Below, in pieces: positions 10,801-20,008 of a stretch of 64,000 nucleotides of DNA. Source of the stretch: Pseudomonadota bacterium (GTDB taxonomy: Bacteria; Pseudomonadota; Gammaproteobacteria; Ga0077536); assembly GCA_016719885.1 (NCBI GenBank), contig JADJYF010000006.1, positions 124,001 through 188,000 on the forward strand, read 5' to 3'. The notes beneath the pieces were generated by a model, which made no database searches, had not been told where the DNA came from, and worked only from the letters and a program-made list of their open reading frames with translations. The stretch's first letter is position 1. Each line of letters begins with the position of its first letter. The position numbers and the translations under genes were made by a program.

Positions 10801-13800
10801 CTAGACTCGAAAATTTGACCGCGCGAAGTCTCTGTTACCGGTGTCTGCCACGACAACCGGCGCAGGTGGGCACCATTTCGCGTTCTGGCTTGGAAGCCTC
10901 CGCTTGTCCGGGTCTGGAAGCGGCTTGCCAGTAAGATTTTTCGTTGCGTATTCGAGAGCCACATCGATATCACATTGAGTCAATCCGTAGGGATCCGCGG
11001 AATTGACCGGGTTGCCGCCTACATAAGCGTAGGGATTCAAGCCACCCGCAAGCCCAATCGGATCACTCTCAATATACCGCCCGGACTTCGCGTCGTAATC
11101 GCGAAAGCCATTGCTCACGTACGGCGTTTCCCTCACCTGCCCCGCGAACAGCCCACCTATCTGGGGTGCTTCCCGTATCCCATCGCCGTCCGGGTCCGTC
11201 ACGGCTGTCGAATCCTGGCCAAAGGCATCGCCCGCTATCCAGGCCCAGGTCAGCGCGCCGCTGGCGCCGGTCATGTAGAGGGGCTGATTTACCTGGTTGA
11301 CGTGGATGTAGTTGACGCGCACGGACGACTGCGACGGGATCACCACCACCTCGGCGATGGGGCGCCCGTCCAGCCACACATAGTTCTGGTAGATGATTTT
11401 GCCCGCTTCGCTGCGCGACACCACCGACATCAGTTCGCCGTCCTGACCGTACAGGTAGATGTCCGGCGAGCGGACGCCGCTGTTACTGGTTCTCATGGCT
11501 CGCTGGCCGAGGCCGTTGTAGACCGCATCCAAAATGCCGTAACCGGAGACGGTGGTGGTGCGTTGCACGCGTCCCGCATCGTTGTAGGTCAAGACCAGGC
11601 CGGATGGCGTAGTCACGGTTCCGCTGCCCGACGTGACCAGCGCGCGTACCTCACGGGTCATGTTGCCAGCCGCGTCGTAGTCATCGGCGCGCGGGGCGCT
11701 GCCATGGATCCTGTTGGAGGTCGATTCGACGGTAAATCGTTCCGTACGAATCGATGTGCCGCCGAGGCTGCTGACCTGGTAGTCGGTGCGATTGCCGTTG
11801 GCGTCGTAGCCATAGGTTCTGCGCTCGTTGCGCAGCGTGCTGTCTTCCGCCACCAGGCGGTCTCCTGCGTCGTAGCTGAAGCTCCTGACGTCACTGCGCA
11901 GGGCGCCCGACCCGGCATGCGCGCCTTCGATGCGCAGCAGGTTGTTGGCTGCGTCGTACAGGGGGTAGCGGTAGCTCGGCAGGTTCGCGGCGGAGCTGTT
12001 GATGGCCGCAAGGCGGCCCGCTTGGTAGTAGTCCCGCGATTCGACGAGGCCGTTGCCGAAACGCAGTCGCGAGATACCGCCCAAGGCGTGATAGCCGATC
12101 TCCGAGGCGATGGGGAGGGTCGCGCCGGCACGGGTCGCCGCCACGGCGACGACGCGCCCTGAGCTGTCGCGCGTCACATCGACTACCACCGAACCGGGAT
12201 ACCGGACCTGCGTGACGAAGCCGCCGCCACCAACTTCGAAGTTGAGTTCGAAGCTGCCCTTGGGGCTGGCCAACAGGCGCCGACGCAGATGGCCTCGCGC
12301 GTCGTAGTCCATGGTGGTCAGGCCACTCGCGTCGCGCATGCTGGTCAGGCGACCCATGCCGTTACGCGCAGGCGGGCCTTCGTCATAGCCGTAAATGACA
12401 TCCGCGTCGTTGGGGTAGTCGATTTTCGTCAGACGATTGAGCGCGTCGAACTGGTAGCCGATCGCGATATCGATGCCGGGTTTCTGTTGATAGACGTGGC
12501 GAACTCGATTGCCGGCGGCATCGTATTCGTCGCGGCTGCGGCCGGCATCGGGGCTGACGGTCTCGAGTGCATTACCCAGGCCGTCGCGGCTGTAGGTGGT
12601 GACGAGTCCGCGCGGGTCGGTGACGGCGACGACCTGGTCCTGATGGTCGTACTGCGTGCGGGTGACAGCGCCGAGATTGTCGGTGCTCGCCGTTTCTCGA
12701 CCCAGGCTGTCGTACTCGCGTTGCGCGCTGAGCCCCCCACCGCGCGGGTCGCCGATGGTTTGCAGGCGTCCATTGTCATCGTAAGCAAACGTGGTGGTCT
12801 GGCCGGCGCCCCCTATCAGTTGCTCGAGCTGGTTTTGGCGGTTGTAAATACGAGCCTGCCGCGAGACCGTCGCGCCCGCGCTGTCGAGGTAGCGCTCCTC
12901 GATACGATTGCCAAGGGCATCGAGGCTGTATTCAACCGTGGTGCCGGTGCCGTTCGTCACACGCACCAGTCGCTGCGCGGCGTCGTAGCCGTAGTGTTGC
13001 GTGGAGCCATCGGCGAACGCCGTGGCGATGAGCAGCCCGCGCGCATCGTATTCCATGCGCGTCTCCGCACCGTCCACCGTGCGCGACAGCAAGTGGCCGC
13101 GCGCATCGTATTGGAAGCGTGTCTCGACACCGTTGGCATCCACTTCCGTCAATGCCCGCCCCTCGGCATCGTGCGCGGTATAACGCGTCACATGTCCGAG
13201 CGCGTTGGTGACGCTCACGAGATTGCCGGTGACGGCGTCGTAGTCATAGCGGGTGACGTCCAGCACGTCGCTGCGCGGGCCGTCGACGCTCTTCAACAGG
13301 CCGCTGCGCGGATCGTTGGCGTCTTCTTCACCGAAGTATTCGTAGGTTGTGACACGCGCGGCGCCGCCGGCGAGCAGTTCTTCCTCGGTCTGACGCTTCA
13401 ACTGGGCGCCCCAGTAATCATTGCGGGTACGTGATACGAGGCGACCGGCGCCATCGGCAACGCTGACCGTGGCGGGCAGGCGCAAATTCGCCAGCCAGGT
13501 GGTGGTGGTGACACGCTGTTCGGCGCCGATGCCCTCGCTCTTGCGCAACAACAGGCCACCCGCGTCGTAGTCGAAATCCGTCACGTTGCCGGCGTGATCG
13601 GTGACGAGGTTGCGTTGGCCATTGCCGTCGTAGGTGGTGGAGGCCAAGGGCCCGGCGCCGCAGAAATTGCAGTCGCCACCGCTCACGGCCGAGATCAGGC
13701 CCACGCCCGATTCGACCTGGGTGTTGTAGCTGCGCGTGTGGCCAAACGCGTCGGTGATGGCGGTGTAGGCGGCTTGGTAGTCGAACGCCACGCGTTGCAC

Positions 13801-15393
13801 GCCGCCGGCGTGCTCGCTGGAAAGGGCACGGCCGAGCTTGTCGTAATCCCAGTGGGCAAACACCGCACCGCTTTCGTCGACGATATCGGTCAGGCCCTTG
13901 GGCCAATCCGGATCGTCGTAACGATAGACCCGCACGGGGTTGTTGGCGCGGCTTGCCACGTCATCGACATGGTCGTCGAGATCGGGATAGGTGACGCTGG
14001 TGAGATGGCCGAGGCGATCGTATTCATAGCTGTAGCGCCGCCCTGACGCATCGGTCATGGTACGCAGGCGGCCGGCGGCGTCATGCACGAAGCCCAAGGT
14101 CCGGCCGAAGCGTCCCTGCACCGCCGACAGCAGTCGACGCTGGTCGTAGACCAGGGTCTCGCGCCGCCCGCTGCGCGGGTCATGACGGTTGCTGAGCAAC
14201 AGGTGCGTGATGGTGCCCCGCGACGCGCTGCGCGAGACCGCCAATTCAAAGCGCTCGCGCACGTCGTCACCATCGGTGTATTCAAAGACATTGGCGCCGG
14301 GCAAGGCGCGAAAGCTGCCGACGGTGAGCGCGTCCGCGCCGAACACCGCCTTGCCGACCGGCCGATTGAACACCAGCACGCGGCCGTCGGCACGCGTGAG
14401 GCGTGCCGATTGGTCGCCGTTCCTCGCGGTGGTGACGGTCAGGCTTGTGCTATAGGAATGACGCCAGCCCAGCCCCATGTCGTGGTGAGCGGTCAACAGG
14501 CTGTTGTAGTAGCGCACGAAGGCCAGTTCGCCGTGCACGGTGCCGCCATAGTCCGACTCACGCTGGTACTTGTTGCCGGTGACGGTATTGACCGGGTTCG
14601 AACCGTTGGCCAGCGCCGGGCAGTCACCGCCGAGGTTGGCGCCCGGGTTGAGACCGCCCACCACTTCACAACTCTGCCCACCGCTCGAACGACCGAGCAA
14701 GTCCTCGAACACCAGCTTGCGGTCGGTGTCGCACAGGCCCTTGGCGGGCTCGTAGGTGACACGGAACGTCGCGACGGCACGGCGCAGGAACGCATCGACT
14801 TCGCCCTGGCCGCTGCATCCCGACGCGCCTTGGCAGTAGACACGTTCGCACAGGCCCTTGATCAGCGGCCCGGGCGTGCGCATCACGCCCTCGGCCGGCT
14901 CGTAGACCAGCCCGGCGTGGGACGAGATGGAAAAGCCGGTGCGGAACGCAGCGCCGTCGCCGACCGAACAGTTGCGCGGGGAAGCGCCGAATTGGGACAA
15001 GGACTCGGTGTACAGACGGGTGTCGATTTCGCCGTCGCGGTCCGGATCGGGATCGAACTCGACCGTCATGCCGGGCAGGGCCTCGACCAGGCCGGTGCTG
15101 AACATGCGTTGCGCCTTGTCGAGCAGCGGCCCATGGCTGACGGCGTACTGGTCCGCGGCGATGAAGGCTTCGCCGGGCGACGGGTAGTAGCCCCACAGCA
15201 TGATGTTCGAAGACGGCGGCGTGTCCTGGTTGGTCACACGCGCGGCCCACGCTTCCGAGGGCAGGGTGTTGCCCGGGATTGCCCCCTCGGCGCGCATCGC
15301 TCCCACTGTTGCGGCCATCATCGCCACCGTCGTCATGCTCCTGCCGTACGCGCGCCAAAACGCCGCGACGCACGCAAACATCCTTGTCTGCAT
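10801..15393 (-). CDS. RHS/YD-repeat polymorphic-toxin-type protein with truncated tip
   Basis: The 1530-residue product has an exported-looking N-terminus (hydrophobic TTVAMMAATVGAM near residues 20-33) and a cysteine-containing N-terminal region. A conserved NPVNTVTGNKYQ...FVRYYNS entry domain (about 275-310) follows. Long YD/RHS repeats (YDAAGRL- and YDALGN-like units, about 400-1400) would form the shell that encloses a toxin. The core ends with the canonical GRYIESDPIGLAGGLNPYAY. Only 59 residues follow, beginning TQCDIDVALEYATKNLTG. No PAAR or type VI genes are nearby. The ATG has a GAGGGA ribosome site. Core GC content resembles the chromosome, while the 3' side is AT-rich. Confidence 0.9.
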   Translation of the reverse strand: MQTRMFACVAAFWRAYGRSMTTVAMMAATVGAMRAEGAIPGNTLPSEAWAARVTNQDTPPSSNIMLWGYYPSPGEAFIAADQYAVSHGPLLDKAQRMFSTGLVEALPGMTVEFDPDPDRDGEIDTRLYTESLSQFGASPRNCSVGDGAAFRTGFSISSHAGLVYEPAEGVMRTPGPLIKGLCERVYCQGASGCSGQGEVDAFLRRAVATFRVTYEPAKGLCDTDRKLVFEDLLGRSSGGQSCEVVGGLNPGANLGGDCPALANGSNPVNTVTGNKYQRESDYGGTVHGELAFVRYYNSLLTAHHDMGLGWRHSYSTSLTVTTARNGDQSARLTRADGRVLVFNRPVGKAVFGADALTVGSFRALPGANVFEYTDGDDVRERFELAVSRSASRGTITHLLLSNRHDPRSGRRETLVYDQRRLLSAVQGRFGRTLGFVHDAAGRLRTMTDASGRRYSYEYDRLGHLTSVTYPDLDDHVDDVASRANNPVRVYRYDDPDWPKGLTDIVDESGAVFAHWDYDKLGRALSSEHAGGVQRVAFDYQAAYTAITDAFGHTRSYNTQVESGVGLISAVSGGDCNFCGAGPLASTTYDGNGQRNLVTDHAGNVTDFDYDAGGLLLRKSEGIGAEQRVTTTTWLANLRLPATVSVADGAGRLVSRTRNDYWGAQLKRQTEEELLAGGAARVTTYEYFGEEDANDPRSGLLKSVDGPRSDVLDVTRYDYDAVTGNLVSVTNALGHVTRYTAHDAEGRALTEVDANGVETRFQYDARGHLLSRTVDGAETRMEYDARGLLIATAFADGSTQHYGYDAAQRLVRVTNGTGTTVEYSLDALGNRIEERYLDSAGATVSRQARIYNRQNQLEQLIGGAGQTTTFAYDDNGRLQTIGDPRGGGLSAQREYDSLGRETASTDNLGAVTRTQYDHQDQVVAVTDPRGLVTTYSRDGLGNALETVSPDAGRSRDEYDAAGNRVRHVYQQKPGIDIAIGYQFDALNRLTKIDYPNDADVIYGYDEGPPARNGMGRLTSMRDASGLTTMDYDARGHLRRRLLASPKGSFELNFEVGGGGFVTQVRYPGSVVVDVTRDSSGRVVAVAATRAGATLPIASEIGYHALGGISRLRFGNGLVESRDYYQAGRLAAINSSAANLPSYRYPLYDAANNLLRIEGAHAGSGALRSDVRSFSYDAGDRLVAEDSTLRNERRTYGYDANGNRTDYQVSSLGGTSIRTERFTVESTSNRIHGSAPRADDYDAAGNMTREVRALVTSGSGTVTTPSGLVLTYNDAGRVQRTTTVSGYGILDAVYNGLGQRAMRTSNSGVRSPDIYLYGQDGELMSVVSRSEAGKIIYQNYVWLDGRPIAEVVVIPSQSSVRVNYIHVNQVNQPLYMTGASGALTWAWIAGDAFGQDSTAVTDPDGDGIREAPQIGGLFAGQVRETPYVSNGFRDYDAKSGRYIESDPIGLAGGLNPYAYVGGNPVNSADPYGLTQCDIDVALEYATKNLTGKPLPDPDKRRLPSQNAKWCPPAPVVVADTGNRDFARSNFRV

Positions 15394-15625
15394 TGCTCGT
15401 TCCCTCGGTCAGCCAAACGCTCAGGCCCGCGTTGGCGTGCCGATCCCAGGCAAGCGCCATCGCGAGAAGTGGGGCGGCGATCCTTGCCGGCCCACGGCCG
15501 TGACGCATCGGGTGATACGGCGGCCGGAACACAGGCTAGGCGGGGGCGCGCGGCGATGCACGCCGCAACCGGGTTGAAAAGTAGAGCTGCGGTTGGGAAA
15601 TTTTCCCGAGCGCCGGCGTGGCGCG

Positions 15626-16714
15626 TCAGCGTGCGAGCGCGGCGCTGCGTTGCGGCTCGGCAAGCCCGTAGCCGCGCGCGCGTTTTTCGGCGTCGGCTTT
15701 CTCGGCGCTGCTGAGCGCGGGCGCGATCGAGGCCAGGTTGGCGGCGGCCAGGCCCTGCTCGCGACTGGCGGCGAACGTGAACAACGCATAGGCCTCGACG
15801 GCGTCCTTGCGCACGCCGCGACCCACGGCATTGAGGTAGCCGAGATTGAGCGCGGCTTCGGCGCTGCCCTGCGCCAACGCCTGCCGGTACCATTGCACGG
15901 CGCGACCGAGATCCTGCGGCCAGTTGACGCCGGCCTCGTAGAGCATGGCGAGACTCAACTGCGCCGGCAGCGAGCCGGCCTCGGCGGCGCGTTCGTACAG
16001 CACGCGCGCCATGTCGGTATTGGCGCCGATGCCCTGGCCGAGTCGATACAGACGCGCAAGGTTGTAGGTCGCCGGCACGTAGCCCAGCGCCGAGGCACGT
16101 TGATAGGCGGCCACCGCTTCTTTCCAGGACTGCTCGCGGCCACGGCCGCGCTCGTACATGCGGCCGATGGCGAAAATCGCCTGTTCGGCGTTCTGCTCGG
16201 CGGCACGGTGAAACCACGCGTAGGCGTCGTTATCGCTGCGCGCGACGCCGCGCCCGTGGTAGTACATGCGGCCGAGTTGCAGTTGCGCCTCCACGTCGCC
16301 GTGTTCCGCGTAGGCTTCGAGGCGCCGCACGGCGTCCGCCACGCCATGCTGGGCGGCGCGCCCGAACCAGCGCCGCGCCTCGGCCTTGTCCTTCTTGTTG
16401 CTGGCGCGCTCATCGAAGGCCTGGGCCAGGCGCAGCTCCGCCGGGCCGTGGCCCTGCTCGGCGCTCTTGTGATACCAGTCGAGCGCCTGGCCGGGATCGC
16501 GCGTCACGCCTTCACCACGCTCGTACATGCCGGCCAGGATGAACTGCACGCGCGCGTCGCCCTACGCCGCCAGCGCGCCGAAACTGTTGAGCGCCTGTTC
16601 GCGACGACCGTCGGCCAGGGCGCGCTCGGCGTCCTCGTAGTCGCCCGCCTGTGCAACGGCCGCGCACAAGCCCAGTACAATCGCCAGCCAGCCTTGCCGT
16701 ATCCGCCTTTTCAT
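15626..16714 (-). pseudogene. Sel1-repeat periplasmic protein interrupted by one in-frame TAG
   Basis: From the ATG at 16714 the minus strand encodes a signal peptide (MKRRIRQGW, hydrophobic core LAIVLGLCAAV, end AQAGD). About 25 more residues follow, then TAG at 16562-16564, then the same frame continues for 312 codons of Sel1-like TPR repeats (for example LAGMYERGEGVTRDPGQALD and LGRMYYHGRGVARSDNDAYA). No frameshift is involved. The TAG precedes GDARVQFILAG, where Sel1 proteins commonly have a glutamine, so CAG to TAG is likely. Sel1 proteins act as binding scaffolds in the cell envelope. Restart from GTG at 16549 would give an unexported fragment. Confidence 0.75.
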
Positions 16715-16772
16715 ACCCGCAATAGCGGCCGCGGGCGGCGCCCCCTCCACCGTCACGCAGCCGGGATCCCAC

Positions 16773-17162
16773 ATGCTTCTCAAATTGTTCGACTCGATGC
16801 CGCCGACCGCCTGGCGCGCCGTGGCGTGGCTGGCGGTGGGAGTGGTGCTGTGGCTGTCCTTGACGACGGTGTCGATAGCGGCCGAACTCGACGTCTGGAA
16901 CGCCGACAAACTGGTGCACATCGCCATGTACGGCAGCCTCATGCTGTGCTTCAGCCGCGGCTATGCGCGCCCGCTGTGGCCGCGTATCGCGGTGGGGCTC
17001 GGCCTGCTCGGCGCCGGCATCGAATACCTGCAGAGCCTGACGCCCGACCGCAGCGCCTCGCTGCTCGACGAAATCGCCAACCTGCTCGGCATCTCGATTA
17101 TGCTTTGGCTGCTGCGACGCGCCCCCCGCCGCGCGCCGCCGAATGCCGCCAGCCAAGCGTGA
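16773..17162 (+). CDS. VanZ-like membrane protein
   Basis: The 129-residue product has about four membrane helices. The family marks are DKLVHIAMYGSLMLCFSR (about residues 47-64) and GIEYLQSLTPDRSASLLDEI (about 82-101), the conserved loop of VanZ-like proteins. VanZ gives low-level teicoplanin resistance in enterococci, but most bacterial VanZ-like proteins have no known role, so resistance should not be assumed. It is divergent from the Sel1 gene and 11 bases upstream of the CoA-transferase gene. Confidence 0.85.
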   Translation: MLLKLFDSMPPTAWRAVAWLAVGVVLWLSLTTVSIAAELDVWNADKLVHIAMYGSLMLCFSRGYARPLWPRIAVGLGLLGAGIEYLQSLTPDRSASLLDEIANLLGISIMLWLLRRAPRRAPPNAASQA

Positions 17163-17173
17163 AACCTTAAGAC

Positions 17174-18379
17174 ATGAACACACCCCATCCCGACAGCCGG
17201 CCGCTGGCCGGTATGCGCGTCATCGAAGCCGGCCAGCTGCTGGCCGGACCGTTCACCGGCACCATCCTCGGCTACTTCGGCGCCGAGGTGATCAAGGTCG
17301 AGCCGCCCGACGGCGGCGACCCGATACGCGGCTGGCGCGAGATGCGCAACGGCACCTCGCTGTGGTGGGCGAGCCTGGCACGCAACAAGAAATGCGTGAC
17401 GCTGGATCTGCGCACCGAGCGCGGCCGCGCGCTGCTCGCCGACCTGGCAGCGCGCGCCGACGTGTTCGTCGAGAACTTCCGTCCCGGCATCATGGAGAAA
17501 TGGGGCCTGGGACCCGACGCGCTCAAGGCGCGCAATCCGGGCCTCATCTACACGCGCATCTCCGGTTACGGCCAGACCGGCCCCAATGCGCCCAAGGCCG
17601 GCTTCGCCTCGGTGTGCGAGGCCTACGGCGGTTTCCGCTACGTGAACGGCTTTCCGGACCAGCCACCGGTGCGCCCCAATCTGTCCATGGGTGACACCCT
17701 GGCCGGCATCCACGCGGCACTGGGCGTACTGCTCGCCTACATCGGCCGCCACAAGGACGGCCTCGGCCAGGTCGTCGACGTCGCGATCTTCGAAGCCATC
17801 TTCAATCTCATGGAAGGCGTGATCCCGGAATACGACGGCAACGGCGTGATCCGACAGCCCTCGGGCTCGACCCTGACCGGCATCGTGCCGTCCAACACCT
17901 ATCGCTGCGCCGACGGCAAGCTCATCGTGATCGGCGCCAACACCAACCCGATGTTCAAACGCCTGGTCGAGGCCATGGGCAAAGCGGGCATGGCCAGCGA
18001 CCCGCGCCTCGCCGACAACGCCGGCCGCGTACGTCACCAGGACGAAGTGGATGGCGCCGTGCAGCAGTGGGCGAGCTCGATGAACGCCGCCGAGGCGCTG
18101 GCCATCCTCGACGAGGCCGGCGTCGCCGCCGGGCCCATCTACGATGCGCGCGACATGTTCGAAGACCCCCACTACCGCGCGCGCGGCCTGTTCCAGGAAG
18201 TCACCATCGACGGCCAGCCGCTCAATATCCCGGCCATCGTGCCGCTGCTCGAACGCACGCCCGGCAAGACCGACTGGCCGGGGCCCGGGCTCGGCGCCTA
18301 CAACGACGCGGTCTACGGCGAGCTGCTGGGGCTGGACGCCGAGGCCATCGCTGAACTCAAGACGGCGGGTGTGATTTGA
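17174..18379 (+). CDS. CaiB/BaiF family (family III) CoA-transferase
   Basis: The 401-residue product has the normal length for family III CoA-transferases, interlocked dimers that move CoA between carboxylic acids. The N-terminal signature GMRVIEAGQLLAGPFTGTIL and GYFGAEVIKVEPPDGGD is clear. The catalytic aspartate is the one in NLSMGDTLAGIHAALG (about residue 175). The substrate cannot be read from sequence. It heads a tight + strand run; its stop overlaps the start of the GGCT gene by four bases. Confidence 0.93.
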   Translation: MNTPHPDSRPLAGMRVIEAGQLLAGPFTGTILGYFGAEVIKVEPPDGGDPIRGWREMRNGTSLWWASLARNKKCVTLDLRTERGRALLADLAARADVFVENFRPGIMEKWGLGPDALKARNPGLIYTRISGYGQTGPNAPKAGFASVCEAYGGFRYVNGFPDQPPVRPNLSMGDTLAGIHAALGVLLAYIGRHKDGLGQVVDVAIFEAIFNLMEGVIPEYDGNGVIRQPSGSTLTGIVPSNTYRCADGKLIVIGANTNPMFKRLVEAMGKAGMASDPRLADNAGRVRHQDEVDGAVQQWASSMNAAEALAILDEAGVAAGPIYDARDMFEDPHYRARGLFQEVTIDGQPLNIPAIVPLLERTPGKTDWPGPGLGAYNDAVYGELLGLDAEAIAELKTAGVI

Positions 18380-18804
18380 CGGCAGACGACGCCGCCGGTC
18401 GGCTGTTCGTCTACGGCACGCTCATGTCGCCGGCCGTGCTCGGCGCGGTGTGCGGCCGAGACTTGCCGCGCGCCGCCGGCACGCTCGCCGGCTATGCGCG
18501 CTATCGGCTGCGACGCCGCGTCTATCCCGCCATCGTCGGCGAGCCCGGCGCCTCGACCAGCGGCCTGTTGTGCGAGGGTCTCGACGAACTCCTGTGGCAG
18601 CGCCTCGATGCTTGGGAGAGTCCGCTGTATCGCCGCGAGCGCGTGCTGGTGCGCGATGCCGGCGGCGGCGCGCGCGCTGCGCACACCTACGTGCTGGCGC
18701 CCGCCCATCACCGCGAACTCGAAAGGCGCGCCTGGTCGGCCGAGGAATTCGAACGTCTGCACCTAGCCGCCTATCTCGCGCGCTGGACCGGCGCCGCGTC
18801 GTGA
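18376..18804 (+). CDS. Gamma-glutamylcyclotransferase-like (AIG2/GGCT fold) protein
   Basis: The 142-residue product has the GGCT-fold signature RLFVYGTLMSPAVL near its start, forming the substrate loop. DAWESPLYRRE (about residues 76-86) contains the catalytic glutamate. Family members release 5-oxoproline from gamma-glutamyl compounds or act on gamma-glutamylamines; the exact substrate is unknown. The start is a TTG whose bases overlap the CoA-transferase stop, and the stop overlaps the next GTG start, so the three genes look translationally coupled. Confidence 0.85.
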   Translation: MTADDAAGRLFVYGTLMSPAVLGAVCGRDLPRAAGTLAGYARYRLRRRVYPAIVGEPGASTSGLLCEGLDELLWQRLDAWESPLYRRERVLVRDAGGGARAAHTYVLAPAHHRELERRAWSAEEFERLHLAAYLARWTGAAS

Positions 18805-19337
18805 TCTTCAGCATCGGCCACAGCAATCTCGCGCCGGCGGCCTTCCTCGAGCGCCTGCGCGCCTTCGACATCGCGCTGGTGGTGGACGTGCGCCGTCAGC
18901 CACGCTCGCGCCGTCACCCGCATTTCGAACGCGGCGCGCTGGCCGATTATCTCGGCGCCGCCGGTATCGAGTACCAGTGGTGGGGCGAGACCTTGGGCGG
19001 GCGTCGCACGCCGCGCGCCGATACGCCCAACATCGCGCTCGATGACCCGGCCCTGCGCGGCTATGCCGATCACATGCTGAGCCCGCCGTTCCGCGACGCC
19101 TGCGCGGCGCTCGTCACGCTGGCGCGGGCGCGGCGCTGCGCGGTCATGTGCGCCGAAGCCGATTATCGCCACTGCCATCGCCAGCTGCTGGCCGATCATC
19201 TGCAGCGCGCGGGCCTGGCGGTCACGCACATCGTCGATGCCGGCCGTGGCGAGCCGCATATTTTCCACGCCGCGCTCGGCGACGCCCGCGAGCCGGCGGT
19301 TTACAATAGGCGGGCCCAGGGCGACCTGTTCGCCTGA
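18801..19337 (+). CDS. DUF488 family protein
   Basis: The 178-residue product shows the DUF488 pattern: IFSIGHSN at the start, DVRRQPRSRRHPHF (about residues 31-44), and a cysteine/histidine cluster MCAEADYRHCHR (about 117-128) that could bind metal or be catalytic. The biochemical function of the family is not established. The start is GTG, overlapping the previous stop by four bases. An in-frame extension reaching back to 18450 overlaps the whole GGCT gene and is rejected. Confidence 0.85.
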   Translation: MIFSIGHSNLAPAAFLERLRAFDIALVVDVRRQPRSRRHPHFERGALADYLGAAGIEYQWWGETLGGRRTPRADTPNIALDDPALRGYADHMLSPPFRDACAALVTLARARRCAVMCAEADYRHCHRQLLADHLQRAGLAVTHIVDAGRGEPHIFHAALGDAREPAVYNRRAQGDLFA

Positions 19338-19378
19338 CGCCTCTTGACCGCATCACACACTTGACCTTGGGGGATCTC

Positions 19379-19975
19379 ATGGCTCTTCGCGACCACATCA
19401 TGGCGCTCGACATTCCTTTGCCCACGCGCGAGGAACTGCCCGAGGATTTGCAGAAGTATTTTTCAGTCTGCGACAAGAAACTCGGCATGGTGCCCAACGT
19501 GCTGGCGGCCTACAGCCACGATGCCGAGCAGCTGCGCACGTTCTCGCGTTTCTACAATGCGCTGATGTTCGGCGAGTCGGGGCTCTCCCATCTCGAGCGC
19601 GAAATGATCGCGGTGGTGGTGTCCTCGCAGAACCATTGCTTCTACTGCCTGACCGCCCACGGCGCGGCGGTGCGCGAGTATTCCGGCGACCCGGCGCTCG
19701 GCGAATTGATGGTGATGAATTTCCGCGCCGCCGAACTCTCGCCGCGCCACGGCGCGATGCTGCATTTCGCCGCCAAGCTCACCCTACACTGCGACGAAAT
19801 CGACGAGCCCGACCGCCAGGCGCTGCGCGATGTCGGCTTCAGCGAGAAGGACATCTGGGACATCGCCAACGTCGCGGCCTTCTATAACATGACCAACCGC
19901 GTGGCGAGCGCCGTCGATATGCAACCGAACAAGGAATATCACGGCAAGCATCGCGTTGCCGCCCCCAAGTCCTGA
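19379..19975 (+). CDS. AhpD-like / carboxymuconolactone decarboxylase family peroxidase-related protein
   Basis: The 198-residue product has the AhpD-fold core with the redox pair in NHCFYCLTAHG (about residues 87-97) and upstream EREMIAVVVSSQ. This matches the group annotated as uncharacterised peroxidase-related enzyme. Such proteins reduce peroxides through the CxxC pair, though here the partner is unknown. The start is the ATG at 19379, 7 bases after a GGGGGA ribosome site; a TTG 18 bases upstream is less likely. Confidence 0.85.
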   Translation: MALRDHIMALDIPLPTREELPEDLQKYFSVCDKKLGMVPNVLAAYSHDAEQLRTFSRFYNALMFGESGLSHLEREMIAVVVSSQNHCFYCLTAHGAAVREYSGDPALGELMVMNFRAAELSPRHGAMLHFAAKLTLHCDEIDEPDRQALRDVGFSEKDIWDIANVAAFYNMTNRVASAVDMQPNKEYHGKHRVAAPKS

Positions 19976-20008
19976 GACCAAGCGCCTCCCATTCGGAATT
20001 TCCTCGGC

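Noticed and set aside
10184..10934. Plus-strand reading frames at 10184-10489 and 10599-10934 in the AT-rich region
   Set aside because: They run antisense to the better-supported decayed toxin and signal-peptide genes, have no good ribosome sites and show no recognisable protein features.
10801..15393. RHS gene as part of a type VI secretion system
   Set aside because: No PAAR domain, VgrG, Hcp or chaperone gene is present, and the N-terminus looks exported by a general signal.
10975..15714. Long plus-strand frames opposite the RHS gene
   Set aside because: High-GC shadow frames with repetitive Val, Ala and Arg composition. The minus-strand frame has clear YD repeats and the RHS core end.
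16773..17162. Glycopeptide resistance function for the VanZ-like gene
   Set aside because: No other van genes are present, and most VanZ-like proteins in Gram-negative bacteria have no link to resistance.
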